Origin: Actinomadura fibrosa
Lineage (GTDB): Bacteria; Actinomycetota; Actinomycetes; Streptosporangiales; Streptosporangiaceae
Assembly (NCBI RefSeq): GCF_900659615.1
Contig: NZ_CAACUY010000002.1
Location: 113,071-177,070 of the forward strand
DNA length: 64,000 bases
Direction: 5' to 3'
Shown: positions 41,632-50,816 of the stretch, in pieces
How the letters are laid out: each line of letters begins with the position of its first letter
Numbering within the stretch: the stretch's first letter is position 1
Position numbers and translations under genes: made by a program
Notes under the pieces: model-generated
Told to the model about the DNA's origin: nothing
Databases searched by the model: none
The model's input: only the letters and a program-made list of their open reading frames with translations

Positions 41632-41748
41632 ATGGCGGGCGACGGAAGGACGACGATGTCCGGGCCCAAGGGCTTCGCGATCGTGCTCGGCGGGATGCTC
41701 GGCATCATGCTCGTCCTGTGGGCGCTGGCGGCGCTCCTCGCGCCCTGA
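41632..41748 (+). CDS. Very small single-span membrane protein
   Basis: A 38-residue peptide: a short polar start MAGDGRTTMSGPKG, then one membrane helix FAIVLGGMLGIMLVLWALAALLAP. GGAGG six bases before ATG 41632 is a good ribosome site; an internal ATG (MSGPKG) could be used instead. No family recognised. It lies alone between hppA and the Tat-exported protein. Confidence 0.55.
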   Translation: MAGDGRTTMSGPKGFAIVLGGMLGIMLVLWALAALLAP

Positions 41749-41926
41749 GTCCCGCTCGAATCGGCGCGTCCGTTACCTGCGTGGATGTAGTGCGCTGAGG
41801 CTTTCCCGCAGGTTGAAGGTGGTTTACCCGGATTCCGGTTCCGGCCGTCCGGGAGCGGGCCCTTGAGGCCGTGCCGATCCGGCGGCGATTTTGGCGGCGA
41901 CCGCCCGTCCGATCCCAGGAGTCCGG

Positions 41927-43087
41927 ATGACGAGTTCGCCCCTCAGCCGCCGTACCGTCCTGTCCGCCGGTGCCCTCGCGGGTGCCGCGGCCTCGCTGCC
42001 GTCCGTCGTGCGCCCGGCGCCCGCCGCGGCGGCCGCCCCGGTATGGCGGGACGTCCCCGTCTCGCCCGGCGACGGCGTGACCACACTCGGCACTCTGGCT
42101 CTCCTGGGGCCGCATGAGGGTTGGGTGGGAGGCGGCAAGCGCACCTGGGGTCCACTCGGCCTTCTCCACTGGGACGGACGGAACTGGAGCCGCTTCCCCT
42201 TCCCGGACGACTTCGCAGGGGGTCGGCTCCTCGTCGCGGCATCGTCCCGACGCAAGGTGTGGGCGATGACGAACGCGCTGAACGCGAGCGTGTTCTGGGA
42301 CGGATCCGCCTGGCGGCATGCCGACGTCCGCCGGGAGCTCCCCAGCGCCTCTACGCAGCTCAGTAGCTTCCCCGTCCAGCTCTCCCCTCAGTCCTTGTCG
42401 GCGGGTCGGGACGGGACGGCCTGGTCCGTCATAGCCGACGTCCTTAACAGCAAGTACGTCGTGATGCGTTGGGAGAAGGGCGCGTGGGTCCTGGCGGACG
42501 TGCCCGTCCCTCAAGGGGCGATGGTGGAGCTGGTGTCCGTCCGCTCCCACCGCGATGTGTGGGTCGCCGGGGGGGCACTGGACGCCGCGCTACGCAAAGC
42601 CCCGTTCACCGTCCACTGGAATGGGCGCGCCTGGACGGACGTCACGGTCCTCCCGGTGCCAGGCTCCAGCAAGTCTCAGCTGATCAGGCGGATCCGGCCG
42701 GTGTCCGCGCGCCTGGCCTGGGCGTTCCGCAGCAACGACTCGACCGGGCAGGACCAGACGCTGCTCCGCTGGACGGGCGGCGCCGCCTGGGAGGAGTTCC
42801 GCCTGCCCCAGGAGTTCAACACGCCGAGCGGTCCGCTGGCCGATGACGGCCGGAGCGGCGTGTGGATCGGCGGGAGCACGTACGGGTCCACGCAATATCT
42901 GCACTTCGAAGGCGGTGCCTGGACGACCGTCCAAGGGCCGGCGAGAACGGCCGACCAGATCGAGGTCATCGATATGGCTCGCGTGCCGGGTACCCGGACC
43001 ATCCTCGCCACGGGCCGGACCACGCAGCTGAACACCCCCGAGCCGCCCGGGTACCTGGATGCGCCGTTGTTGGAGCGGTTCCACTGA
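41927..43087 (+). CDS. Tat-exported protein, probable beta-propeller
   Basis: A 386-residue protein with a twin-arginine signal peptide (MTSSPLSRRTVLSAGALAGAAASLP...) and a cleavage site near APAAAAA. The mature part has at least five recurring segments of the form (L)HWDGRNWSRF, VFWDGSAWRHA, VHWNGRAWTDV, LRWTGGAAWEEF, LHFEGGAWTTV, each preceded by a WV/VW-G turn, which suggests a propeller of about six blades. AGGAG precedes ATG 41927. It is found exported and folded; the function is unknown. Similar secreted proteins occur widely in Streptosporangiales. Confidence 0.8.
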   Translation: MTSSPLSRRTVLSAGALAGAAASLPSVVRPAPAAAAAPVWRDVPVSPGDGVTTLGTLALLGPHEGWVGGGKRTWGPLGLLHWDGRNWSRFPFPDDFAGGRLLVAASSRRKVWAMTNALNASVFWDGSAWRHADVRRELPSASTQLSSFPVQLSPQSLSAGRDGTAWSVIADVLNSKYVVMRWEKGAWVLADVPVPQGAMVELVSVRSHRDVWVAGGALDAALRKAPFTVHWNGRAWTDVTVLPVPGSSKSQLIRRIRPVSARLAWAFRSNDSTGQDQTLLRWTGGAAWEEFRLPQEFNTPSGPLADDGRSGVWIGGSTYGSTQYLHFEGGAWTTVQGPARTADQIEVIDMARVPGTRTILATGRTTQLNTPEPPGYLDAPLLERFH

Positions 43088-43136
43088 CCCTTTGGCCTAC
43101 GGCGGGGGAGGATGCGCAGGTCCTAAGGTGAGCGGC

Positions 43137-43604
43137 ATGCCGACGCTTATCGTGCTGCGCCACGCCAAGGCCGCCGCGGGCCTGGGGATACCCGACATCG
43201 ACCGCACGCTGACCGACCGGGGACGGCGCGACGCCGCGGCGGCCGGGGAGTGGCTGCGCGCGGAGGGACTCGTCCCCAGCTATGTGCTGTGCTCCACCGC
43301 CGCCCGGACGCGGGAGACCCTCGATCGGCTGGATCTCGACGTCCAGGTGAGCTTCGAGCCCCGGATCTACGACAACGATCCCGACGAGCTGGTCGCGCTC
43401 CTCAACGAGGTGCCGGACGGTGCCGGACGCGCGCTGCTCGTCGGGCACAACCCGTCGGTGCACCAGCTCGTCCACGATCTGACCGGGCAGGCGCCGAGTG
43501 CGTTCCCGACGTGCGCGCTGGCCGTGATCGAGCTGCCGGGCGGGTGGGCGGACGTCCGGCCGGGCCTCGGCACGCTCGTCATGACCCGCACTCCCAAGGA
43601 CTGA
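43137..43604 (+). CDS. SixA-like phosphohistidine phosphatase
   Basis: A 155-residue histidine-phosphatase superfamily protein. MPTLIVLRHAKA carries the RH(A/G) catalytic motif. The second Arg is in STAARTRETLDRL, and the second His in LLVGHNPSVHQLVHDLTG. SixA removes phosphate from phosphohistidine in phosphorelay or PTS proteins; actinobacterial relatives are common and of unproven target. It is a short, complete domain with no membrane part. Confidence 0.88.
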   Translation: MPTLIVLRHAKAAAGLGIPDIDRTLTDRGRRDAAAAGEWLRAEGLVPSYVLCSTAARTRETLDRLDLDVQVSFEPRIYDNDPDELVALLNEVPDGAGRALLVGHNPSVHQLVHDLTGQAPSAFPTCALAVIELPGGWADVRPGLGTLVMTRTPKD

Positions 43605-43675
43605 CCGGCGCCCGCGGGCAGCGGCCGCGGCGCTCGAAGGCGGTCGGCGCTCAGAGGCGGCCGTCGCGTCCGAGG

Positions 43676-45931
43676 TCAGGACCGCGTGCGGCGGGAGGCG
43701 GCCAGCGAGTCGTCGATGATCCGGCCGACGTCGCGGCGCAGCGCCCTGAGCGTGTGGCGGGTGGCGGAGACCTGAAGGAGCGCCTGGCGGAGCGGGGTGA
43801 ACTCGTCCCGGTCCACGCCCTCCTTCAGCTCGGCGCGGCGGCGGCGCGTGAGGGTGGACAGGTGGGAGTCGAGGTCGGCGAGCTCCTCGTCGAGCTCCCT
43901 GACCCACGACGGCGCTCCCATTTCCTGGTCGGCGGGCGGTTCGTCCAGGTTGGCGGCGGCCTCCTCCATCTGGTCGGCGAGGCGGTCCAGGATCTCGGGG
44001 ACCGGCCCGGTGTCGACGGCCTTCTCGCGGGACATGCGGGCGACCGCGATGAGGTGGTCGCGGATGCGGTGCGCGGCGCGGACGGTCCTCTCCAGGCGCT
44101 TCCTCAGCTCGCTGTCGGGCACCCGCTCGTGACCCAGCCGCTCCAGCGCCTGCGAGACGGACGCGGCCGCCTCCTCCGCCGCGACGACCTTCTCGTGGGG
44201 CAGCCGGGTGCGCTCGCCGCCCAGGACGTCCGCGGCCGCGCGGACGAGCTCGGCGTGGACCGACAGGAGCCGCGCGAGCTGGCTGGGGAGCCGCTCCCGG
44301 TGCCCGGTCGGCCACAGCAGCCGGATGGCGAGGTAGGCGAGGAGCGTCCCGCCGAAGGTGAGGGCGATGCGGTCCGCGGCGGTGCGCCAGCCGGCGGGGG
44401 CGGAGAAGTCGAGCAGCATCATCGCGAGCGGCGTCACGAAGAGGACCCAGTAGGAGAAGCTCACCGAGCGCGTCGCGAACGCGAAGAGCGCGAGGACGAA
44501 CACGATGGCCGCGACGGTGGGCTGGTCGGGCGCGAGGGTGAGCAGCAGCGCGGCGAGGACGGAGCCGACGGCGGTGCCGCCGATGCGCTGGAGGAGCCGC
44601 TCGACGGTCTCGCCGTAGGTGGCGCGCAGGCTGAGCATCGCGGTGATCGTCGCCCAGTGGCCGTGCGGCAGGCGCAGCGCCGCGGCCAGCGCCATCGACA
44701 CGACGGCCGTGACGAACACGCGCGTCACCTGCCGGAACAGCGGCGACCGGGTGCGCACGGCGTGCTTCAGCCGCTCCCACTCCGGGACGGGATGCGGCGC
44801 GCCGGGCAGCTGCGGCGGCCCGAACGCGACGTGCAGGCCGCCCTCGACGATGCGGCGCGCGGAGGCGACCTCGCCCGCGATGCGGTCGATCGAGCGTCGG
44901 ACCTGGGCGATCAGCGCGACCGCCACGAGGTCCTCGTCGCCGGCGAGCCCGGCGCGCCGGATCTGGTCGGCGGCGCGGTCCATCCGGCGGACGGCGGCGG
45001 ACTCCTCCTCGCCGAGCGGGGCCTCGCCCGACGTCGCGATCGCGCCCGCGAGCAGCCGCAGCCGGGCGGCGAGGGCGGAGACGGCGGTCTGCGTCTCCAG
45101 CCGCCAGTCGCGGTCGGGCGGGTAGTTGCGGGCGGCCTGGAGGACGGCCTCCAGCGTCACCGTCTCGTGCAGGATGCGGGAGAGCGCGTCGATGAGCCGT
45201 TCCGGCCGGGTCGCGTCGCGCCGGCCGCGTCCCGTCCGGTAGAGCCCGTAGGTGGTGCGGGCCGCGGCGATCGCCTCGAAGGCGGCGCGGCGGCGCTCCT
45301 CCCAGTCGGGCCGGCGGGCGACCGCGCGCAGGTCGGGGTCGGTGAGCTCGACGTCCTCCAGCGGGTCGCCCTCGGTCGCGGAGATGTCCTGCGCGACGGC
45401 GTCGAGCGCCTCGGCGACGGCCTCGGCGGCCTCGTCCAGCGACTCCCGCAGCGGCCGCAGCCGCAGGGCGGGCCACGGCGCGAGCAGCAGCGCGGTGACG
45501 AGCACCCCGCCGATGAGCTCCAGCAGCCCGACGTTCAGGACGTCCGCGGTCGGCGGCCGGATCGCGCTGAGCAGGACGGCGAGGCCCGCGGTCGAGCCGA
45601 TCCGCGGGACGGCGACGCCGAGCGCGATCAGCGGCGGGACGACGATGACGGCGATCCAGGTGTGCCCGCTGAGCAGCCCGCCGACCGCCGAGCCGACGGC
45701 GACCATCAGGACGCCGCCCGCCAGGTCGCGGGCGCGCGCGCCGTAGGGGCCCTCGGGGGCGCGGAGCGCGACCAGGTACGCGCCGAGCGCGATCATCGAG
45801 CCCTGCGCGGCGTGCCCGGTCAGCGCGCCGGCGAGCAGCGGCACCGCGATGGCGACCGCGGCCGCCAGCCCGTAGAACGGCGCCGCCTGCCCCTTCATCT
45901 GGGCGTACGCCTCCCGCGCACGCTGAAGCAC
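43676..45931 (-). CDS. FUSC-family (aromatic acid exporter-like) membrane protein
   Basis: A 751-residue protein with two membrane blocks: residues 15-130 and the FUSC/DUF2955-like block around 370-490 (VSMALAAALRLPHGHWATITAMLSLRATYGETVERLLQRIGGTAVGSVLAALLL). Long helical cytoplasmic regions lie between and after. The P-x-G-(H/Y)-W-(A/V)-x-(I/L)-T motif is diagnostic for the FUSC family, which includes AaeB and p-hydroxybenzoate efflux proteins. GTG 45931 has GGAGGAGC upstream. It may export aromatic acids; no regulator is adjacent. Confidence 0.84.
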   Translation of the reverse strand: MLQRAREAYAQMKGQAAPFYGLAAAVAIAVPLLAGALTGHAAQGSMIALGAYLVALRAPEGPYGARARDLAGGVLMVAVGSAVGGLLSGHTWIAVIVVPPLIALGVAVPRIGSTAGLAVLLSAIRPPTADVLNVGLLELIGGVLVTALLLAPWPALRLRPLRESLDEAAEAVAEALDAVAQDISATEGDPLEDVELTDPDLRAVARRPDWEERRRAAFEAIAAARTTYGLYRTGRGRRDATRPERLIDALSRILHETVTLEAVLQAARNYPPDRDWRLETQTAVSALAARLRLLAGAIATSGEAPLGEEESAAVRRMDRAADQIRRAGLAGDEDLVAVALIAQVRRSIDRIAGEVASARRIVEGGLHVAFGPPQLPGAPHPVPEWERLKHAVRTRSPLFRQVTRVFVTAVVSMALAAALRLPHGHWATITAMLSLRATYGETVERLLQRIGGTAVGSVLAALLLTLAPDQPTVAAIVFVLALFAFATRSVSFSYWVLFVTPLAMMLLDFSAPAGWRTAADRIALTFGGTLLAYLAIRLLWPTGHRERLPSQLARLLSVHAELVRAAADVLGGERTRLPHEKVVAAEEAAASVSQALERLGHERVPDSELRKRLERTVRAAHRIRDHLIAVARMSREKAVDTGPVPEILDRLADQMEEAAANLDEPPADQEMGAPSWVRELDEELADLDSHLSTLTRRRRAELKEGVDRDEFTPLRQALLQVSATRHTLRALRRDVGRIIDDSLAASRRTRS

Positions 45932-46088
45932 CGCTCCTCCGCACTGTCGTCGCCCTCGCGAGCGGTCCGCTCCGCGGGCGGGGCCGCCCCCAAGGGTTCC
46001 GTGCCCGCCGCCGTCGCGATCATCTGTACCCCGTTCGGGACCCCGATGATCGTTCCCGCGACGGCGGGCGCCCGCCGGGAGCGCGGGA

Positions 46089-47291
46089 TCAGAGGGTCGC
46101 GTCGGCCGCGTCGGCGGCTTCGACCTCTTCGCGGGAGATGCCGAGCAGGAAGAGGATCGTGTCCAGGTAGGGGACGTTGACCGCGGTGTCGGCGGCCTCC
46201 CGGACGACGGGCTTGGCGTTGTAGGCGATGCCGAGCCCGGCCGCCTGGAGCATGTCGAGGTCGTTGGCACCGTCGCCGATCGCGACGGTCTGGCTGACCG
46301 GGATCCCGGCCTCGCGGGCGAACCGCTCCAGCGCGGCGGCCTTGCCCGCGCGGTCGATCACGGGGCCGGTGACCCGGCCGGTGAGCTTGCCGTTCTCGAT
46401 CTCCAGCGTGTTGGCCACGGAGTAGTCGATGCCGAGGTCCTCGACGAGGGCGTCGGTGACCTGGGTGAAGCCGCCGCTGACGATCGCGAACTTGTAGTCG
46501 AGCCGCTTCAGCGTGCGGACCAGCGTGCGGGCCCCGGCGGCGAGCCGCAGCCGGTCGCGGACCGCGTCGATCGCGGACGCGTCGAGCCCGGCGAGCAGCG
46601 CGACCCGCTCGCGCAGCGAGCCCTCGAAGTCGAGGTCGCCGCGCATCGCGGCCTCGGTGACCTTGGCGACCTCGCGCAGGCAGCCGGCGTGCTCGGCGAG
46701 CAGCTCGATGACCTCGCCCTGGATCAGCGTGGAGTCGACGTCCATGACGATCAGACGCTTGGCGCGGCGGTGCAGCCCGCCGTGCTGGACGGCGACGTCG
46801 ACCTGCTGCTGGGCGGCCTCGGCGGCGAGGCCGGCGCGCAGCGCGTCGGGGTCGGCGCCGGAGACGTCCATCTCGATGCAGGTGACGGGGTTGGACGCGA
46901 GCCGCTCGATGCGGTCGATGTTGGCGCCGTTCGCCGCGACCCGGCCCGCGATCCCCGCCATCGCGGCGGGCAGCAGCGGCGCGCCGAGCACGGTGACGTG
47001 GAGCCGCCCGCGCCGGTTCGGCATCAGCTTGTTGCGGCCGGTGGACAGCTCGATCTCCATGTCGAGGTCGGTCGCGACCTTCTCGGCGGCGTTCCACACC
47101 CGCCCGATGTCGGCGCCCTCGGTGTAGGCGAGCAGGACGCCGAGGACCAGCCGTCCGCGGATCACGACCTGCTCCACGTCCGCGACCGAGAGCGGGAACT
47201 CGGCGAGCGTGCCGAACAGGCGCGACGTGACCCCTGGGCGGTCGCGGCCGGTGAGTGTGATGAGCAGCGTGCGCTGTGCTGACCCGTCCAT
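46089..47291 (-). CDS. serB: Phosphoserine phosphatase
   Basis: A 400-residue enzyme for the last step of serine biosynthesis. Two N-terminal ACT-like domains (TLLITLTGRDRPGVTSRLFGTL and HVTVLGAPLLPAAMAGIAGRVA) precede a HAD phosphatase. Its motif I is VMDVDSTLIQGE, motif II is VSGGF and motif III-IV is AIGDGANDLDML. AMRGDLDFEGSLRERVALLAGL is typical of SerB. The double-ACT form is that of actinobacterial SerB2 and may allow serine feedback. ATG 47291 is taken; ATGs about 50 bases upstream are also open. Confidence 0.94.
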   Translation of the reverse strand: MDGSAQRTLLITLTGRDRPGVTSRLFGTLAEFPLSVADVEQVVIRGRLVLGVLLAYTEGADIGRVWNAAEKVATDLDMEIELSTGRNKLMPNRRGRLHVTVLGAPLLPAAMAGIAGRVAANGANIDRIERLASNPVTCIEMDVSGADPDALRAGLAAEAAQQQVDVAVQHGGLHRRAKRLIVMDVDSTLIQGEVIELLAEHAGCLREVAKVTEAAMRGDLDFEGSLRERVALLAGLDASAIDAVRDRLRLAAGARTLVRTLKRLDYKFAIVSGGFTQVTDALVEDLGIDYSVANTLEIENGKLTGRVTGPVIDRAGKAAALERFAREAGIPVSQTVAIGDGANDLDMLQAAGLGIAYNAKPVVREAADTAVNVPYLDTILFLLGISREEVEAADAADATL

Positions 47292-47400
47292 GCTGTTCAC
47301 AACGGTACCGGCCGGGGCGTGTGTCTCGCCCGTGACGTCCATCATGCAAGACGGCGGGCGGGTGGCCGGCCGGTGAACATCGGCTCGGAATGGACACGGA

Positions 47401-48426
47401 CTAGGGCAAGAGCAGGTTGAGATCCCCGAACTCGTGCCAGAGGTAGCCCTCGTCCAGGGCGGCCTGGTACGTCGCGGAGAGCAGGTCACGGCCCGCGATG
47501 GCGGTGAGCATCATCAGATGCGACGACTTGGGCTCGTGCAGGCCCGTGAGGAGCCCGTCCACGGCCCGTACGCCGCCCTCTGGGGTGACGACGTGCTCTG
47601 TCCACCCTTTGGACGCCTGGACGTGTCCAGTGGCGTCCACGGACGATTCCAGGGCCCGGACGGCGGTGGTACCCACGGCGATGACCCGTCCGGCGCGCGC
47701 GCGGACGTGCTCCACGAGCGCCGCCGTCGCCTCAGGGACCTCGTAGCGCTCCGCATAGGGCGGTTCGTGCGCCTCAGGGGACGCCACGCCCGTGTGGAGT
47801 GTGATGGGGGCGATGAGTACGCCCCGGGACACGAGCCGGGTGACGAGTTCGGGCGTGAAGGGGCGAGCGGCGCTCGGCATCTCGGCGCTGCCGGTCGTCC
47901 GGTCGTAGGCGAAGGCCGTCTGGTAGGACGCGGTGGGCCAGTCGCGCCGCACGTACCCGTACCGGATGGGCGTCCCGTGGCGCCGCAGGTACGGAACGAC
48001 GTCGGTGCTGAGGCGCGCCTCCCAGAGCCGGTCGGTCCGCCGCCGGACGAGGGTGAGGGTGGCGCCGCCGGGCATCGGGATCCACTCGCCGGGGCAGCCG
48101 CCGCTGTAGGGCACGGAGGCCTTCCCGGCCAGGCGGCGGAGCTCGACCAGCCAGAGCCGGTCGTCCGCGTCCGGGACGGGGGTGGAGAAGTGGACGCTGA
48201 TGCGGTCGAGCCGGACGGCGGCGGGGAGCGTCGCGGAGGTGTTGACGACCAGCAGGTCCCCGGCGTCGAGCAGGCCGGGCAGGTCGCGGAACGCGTGGTG
48301 GGTGATCTCGCCGGTGCCGCGCCGCCCGGTCAGCAGGCGGACGCCGTCGCGGGTCCGGCCGCGCGCCTCGGGCGGCTCGTGGGCCTCCAGGGCGGCGGGA
48401 AGGGCGAAGTCGAGGGTGTCGGTCAT
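47401..48426 (-). CDS. queA: QueA-like S-adenosylmethionine:tRNA ribosyltransferase-isomerase
   Basis: A 341-residue protein of the QueA family: DLLVVNTSATLPAAV (the L-x-N-(D/N)-(T/S)-x-V/L-x-x-A motif), TGSAEMPSAARPFTP, ITLHTGVASPE, the YERYEVP-like AERYEVPEATAALVEHV, AVGTTAVRALES and YLWHEFGDLNLLLP. QueA makes epoxyqueuosine in tRNA from SAM. No other queuosine gene lies nearby, and its ATG overlaps the stop of an MFS gene, which in turn overlaps an SDR gene, an odd setting for a tRNA enzyme. TGSAEMPSAARPF at the active loop differs from the usual E-PTA-GLHF, so the reaction may differ. Confidence 0.8.
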   Translation of the reverse strand: MTDTLDFALPAALEAHEPPEARGRTRDGVRLLTGRRGTGEITHHAFRDLPGLLDAGDLLVVNTSATLPAAVRLDRISVHFSTPVPDADDRLWLVELRRLAGKASVPYSGGCPGEWIPMPGGATLTLVRRRTDRLWEARLSTDVVPYLRRHGTPIRYGYVRRDWPTASYQTAFAYDRTTGSAEMPSAARPFTPELVTRLVSRGVLIAPITLHTGVASPEAHEPPYAERYEVPEATAALVEHVRARAGRVIAVGTTAVRALESSVDATGHVQASKGWTEHVVTPEGGVRAVDGLLTGLHEPKSSHLMMLTAIAGRDLLSATYQAALDEGYLWHEFGDLNLLLP

Positions 48427-49832
48427 TTCCCGGCCTCCAGTCGGGACGGGGCCCCGGCCGTGAGGCGCAGGGCGGAGACGATGCCGAGCACGGCGATCCC
48501 GGCGAACAGCGCGCCCGCGACGGTCAGGGCGGTGCCGAGCCGGTCGCCGCCGAAGCCGGCGACGAGCGCGCCCGCGAGGCCGACCAGCACGGACGAGCCG
48601 AGCGTGTCGGCGATCTGGAGCGCGGAGGAGTTGACGCCCTGGTCCTCTTCCGGGGACTGGTCGAGCGTGAGGACGCTGAGGCTGCCGATGGCGAACCCCA
48701 TGCCGGCGCCGCCGACGACCCAGGCGGGCGCGGCGGCCCAGCCGGACACCTGGAGCGCGACCGTCGCGAGGACGATCCCGGCGGTGACCAGCGCGGCGCC
48801 GAGCAGGACGAAGAACTCGCGGCTCCGCTTGGAGCGCCCCTGGTACTGCGAGGCGGCGGACCAGCCGAGCCCTCCGACCGTCAGGCAGACGCCCGCCTCC
48901 GTCGCGGTGAAGTGGTGCAGCGAGGTCAGGGCCAGCGGGATGAACACGTCCATCCCGAAGAAGGCCGCGGACAGCATGCCGCGGGCGAAGATGACGCTGG
49001 GCAGGCCCCTGCGGATGCGGAGCGTTCCAGGCGGGAGGAGCCGCGGCAGGCCGAGCCCCAGCGCGATGAGCCCGGCGAGGCCGACCGGGACCGACGTCCA
49101 CGTCAGGTGGCCCAGCGCGTAGAGGAGGATCGTGACTCCTGCCGCCACCGCTATGGCCGCGGTGTATCGGGCCCTGCTCAGGGTGGCGGACGTGGCGTCC
49201 ACCGCCTTGATGTCGCGCAAGGCGGGCACCAGCAGCAGGGCGGAGGGGACCACCAGGGGGATCAGCCCGAGGAACACCCAGCGCCAGCCCGCGTGCTCGG
49301 CGACCGCCCCGCCGACCGCGGGGCCGATCAGCGACGGCAGCACCCACGCGGCGGACAGGGCGGAGAACACCCGGGACCGCAGCGCCTCCGGATAGACCCG
49401 GGCGATCACGACGTACAGGGCGACCATGGCGACGCCCGACCCGAGGCCCTGAATCGCCCGTCCGACGACGAACAGCCACATGGACGGCGCGGCCCCGGCG
49501 ACCGCCAGCCCCACCACGAACGTGACCAGCCCGATCATCAGCGGCCGGGACGGGCCCGCCCGGTCCACCCAGCCGCCCGCAACCACGATCGACAGCAGGC
49601 TCGTGATCAGCGTGGCGCTGAAGCCCCACGCGTACAGCGCCAGCCCGTCGAGATCGCCGGTCACGGCGGGCATCACCGTGCTGACGGCCATGGCCTCGAA
49701 CGCCAGCAGCGTGACGACCATGACGATGCCGAGCGTCGCGCCCTGGTAACCGGCGCTCAGCAGGTTCGCCTCGGGCGCGCCGCGCGGAGCCTCGACCGCC
49801 ACGGCGCCGTCCGGTTCGAGCGTCGTGGTCAT
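48423..49832 (-). CDS. Major facilitator superfamily transporter (DHA2/EmrB-like)
   Basis: A 469-residue exporter-type MFS protein with about 12-14 membrane segments. The opening block EAMAVSTVMPAVTGDL is the drug-exporter D1-like motif. GGWVDRAGPSRPL is motif A and GRAIQGLGSGVAMVALYVVIARVYP is motif B/C-like. The stop and the queA start share ATGA, and its own ATG overlaps the SDR stop in the same way. Together they look like a translationally coupled three-gene operon. The substrate is unknown. Confidence 0.86.
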   Translation of the reverse strand: MTTTLEPDGAVAVEAPRGAPEANLLSAGYQGATLGIVMVVTLLAFEAMAVSTVMPAVTGDLDGLALYAWGFSATLITSLLSIVVAGGWVDRAGPSRPLMIGLVTFVVGLAVAGAAPSMWLFVVGRAIQGLGSGVAMVALYVVIARVYPEALRSRVFSALSAAWVLPSLIGPAVGGAVAEHAGWRWVFLGLIPLVVPSALLLVPALRDIKAVDATSATLSRARYTAAIAVAAGVTILLYALGHLTWTSVPVGLAGLIALGLGLPRLLPPGTLRIRRGLPSVIFARGMLSAAFFGMDVFIPLALTSLHHFTATEAGVCLTVGGLGWSAASQYQGRSKRSREFFVLLGAALVTAGIVLATVALQVSGWAAAPAWVVGGAGMGFAIGSLSVLTLDQSPEEDQGVNSSALQIADTLGSSVLVGLAGALVAGFGGDRLGTALTVAGALFAGIAVLGIVSALRLTAGAPSRLEAGK

Positions 49833-50527
49833 CGCGCGCCCGCCAGGTCCGCGACCCGGTAGCGGCCGCTGGCCGGACGCTCGGCGACCAGGCGCCGGAA
49901 CGCGGCGGCGGCCTCCTCGGGCGGCGGCGCGGCGTCGGCGTCCTCGCCCGCCGCGCGCAGCATTCCGGTGTTCATCTCGCCCGGGTCCGCCCACCACACC
50001 GCCACGTCCGGCTCCTCGGCCGCGAGGACGTTGGAGAGCTGCTCCAGGGCCGCCTTGCTCATCCCGTAGCCGCCCCAGGCCGGATAGCCCTCCACGGCCG
50101 CGTCCGAGCTGATGTTGAGGACCGCGCCGCGCCGCGCCCGCAGCCCCGGCAGGACCGCCTGGATCAGCGCCAGCGGCGCCAGCACGTTCGTCGCGAACAC
50201 GCCGGGCAGGTCCTGGACGGGCTGGTCGGCGAGCCGCGGCATCGGCGTCGTGCCGAGCGTGCTCGCGTTGTTGACGAGCAGGTCGAGCCCGCCCGCCTCC
50301 GCCGCCGCGCCGGCGAGCGCGGCCCGATGCCCGGCGTCCGCGACGTCCCCGGCGATCGCGGTGATCGACGCGCCCGGCGCCGCGACGCCCCGGATCTCGG
50401 CCGCCGCCGCGCCGAGCGCCGCGGCACCGCGCGCGTCGATGACGAGGGTCCAGCCGTCCCGGGCCAGCTCGCGGGCGAGCGCCCTGCCGAGTCCCCGGGA
50501 GGCTCCGGTGATCAGTGCCGTCTTCAT
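49829..50527 (-). CDS. Short-chain dehydrogenase/reductase
   Basis: A 232-residue SDR with TALITGASRGLGRALARELA (TGxxxGxG cofactor site), LLVNNAST (NNAG-like motif), NISSDAAVEGYPAWGGYGMSKAALEQLSNVL with Ser and the YxxxK catalytic pair, and a C-terminal region typical of classical SDRs. NADP(H) preference is suggested by the Arg after the glycine motif. It is the first gene of the SDR-MFS-queA operon, divergent from the histidine-kinase gene. The substrate is unknown. Confidence 0.87.
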   Translation of the reverse strand: MKTALITGASRGLGRALARELARDGWTLVIDARGAAALGAAAAEIRGVAAPGASITAIAGDVADAGHRAALAGAAAEAGGLDLLVNNASTLGTTPMPRLADQPVQDLPGVFATNVLAPLALIQAVLPGLRARRGAVLNISSDAAVEGYPAWGGYGMSKAALEQLSNVLAAEEPDVAVWWADPGEMNTGMLRAAGEDADAAPPPEEAAAAFRRLVAERPASGRYRVADLAGAR

Positions 50528-50816
50528 GTCCCCGACGCTAGGAACCACGGCCCCCGGCGGGCATCGGCCACCGGGTCCCGGGCCGTTCCGCACTTGGTCG
50601 TAGGACCTCCGTTCGCGCCCCACGCGCCCCTCGCGTACGGCGCTCTCCCCCGCCTCCTGCCCGCGGAGTAGGAGATCATCGGACGCGTGGGACCGCGGGC
50701 GGTGGCGACGCGCACCCGACGTACGCCCTCGGACTGATTCGGGATGACCTGGCCGGAGAGTACGGTCTTCACATGCGGGCGCCGCACGGCGCCCGGCACG
50801 GACACGAGAGGCCGGG

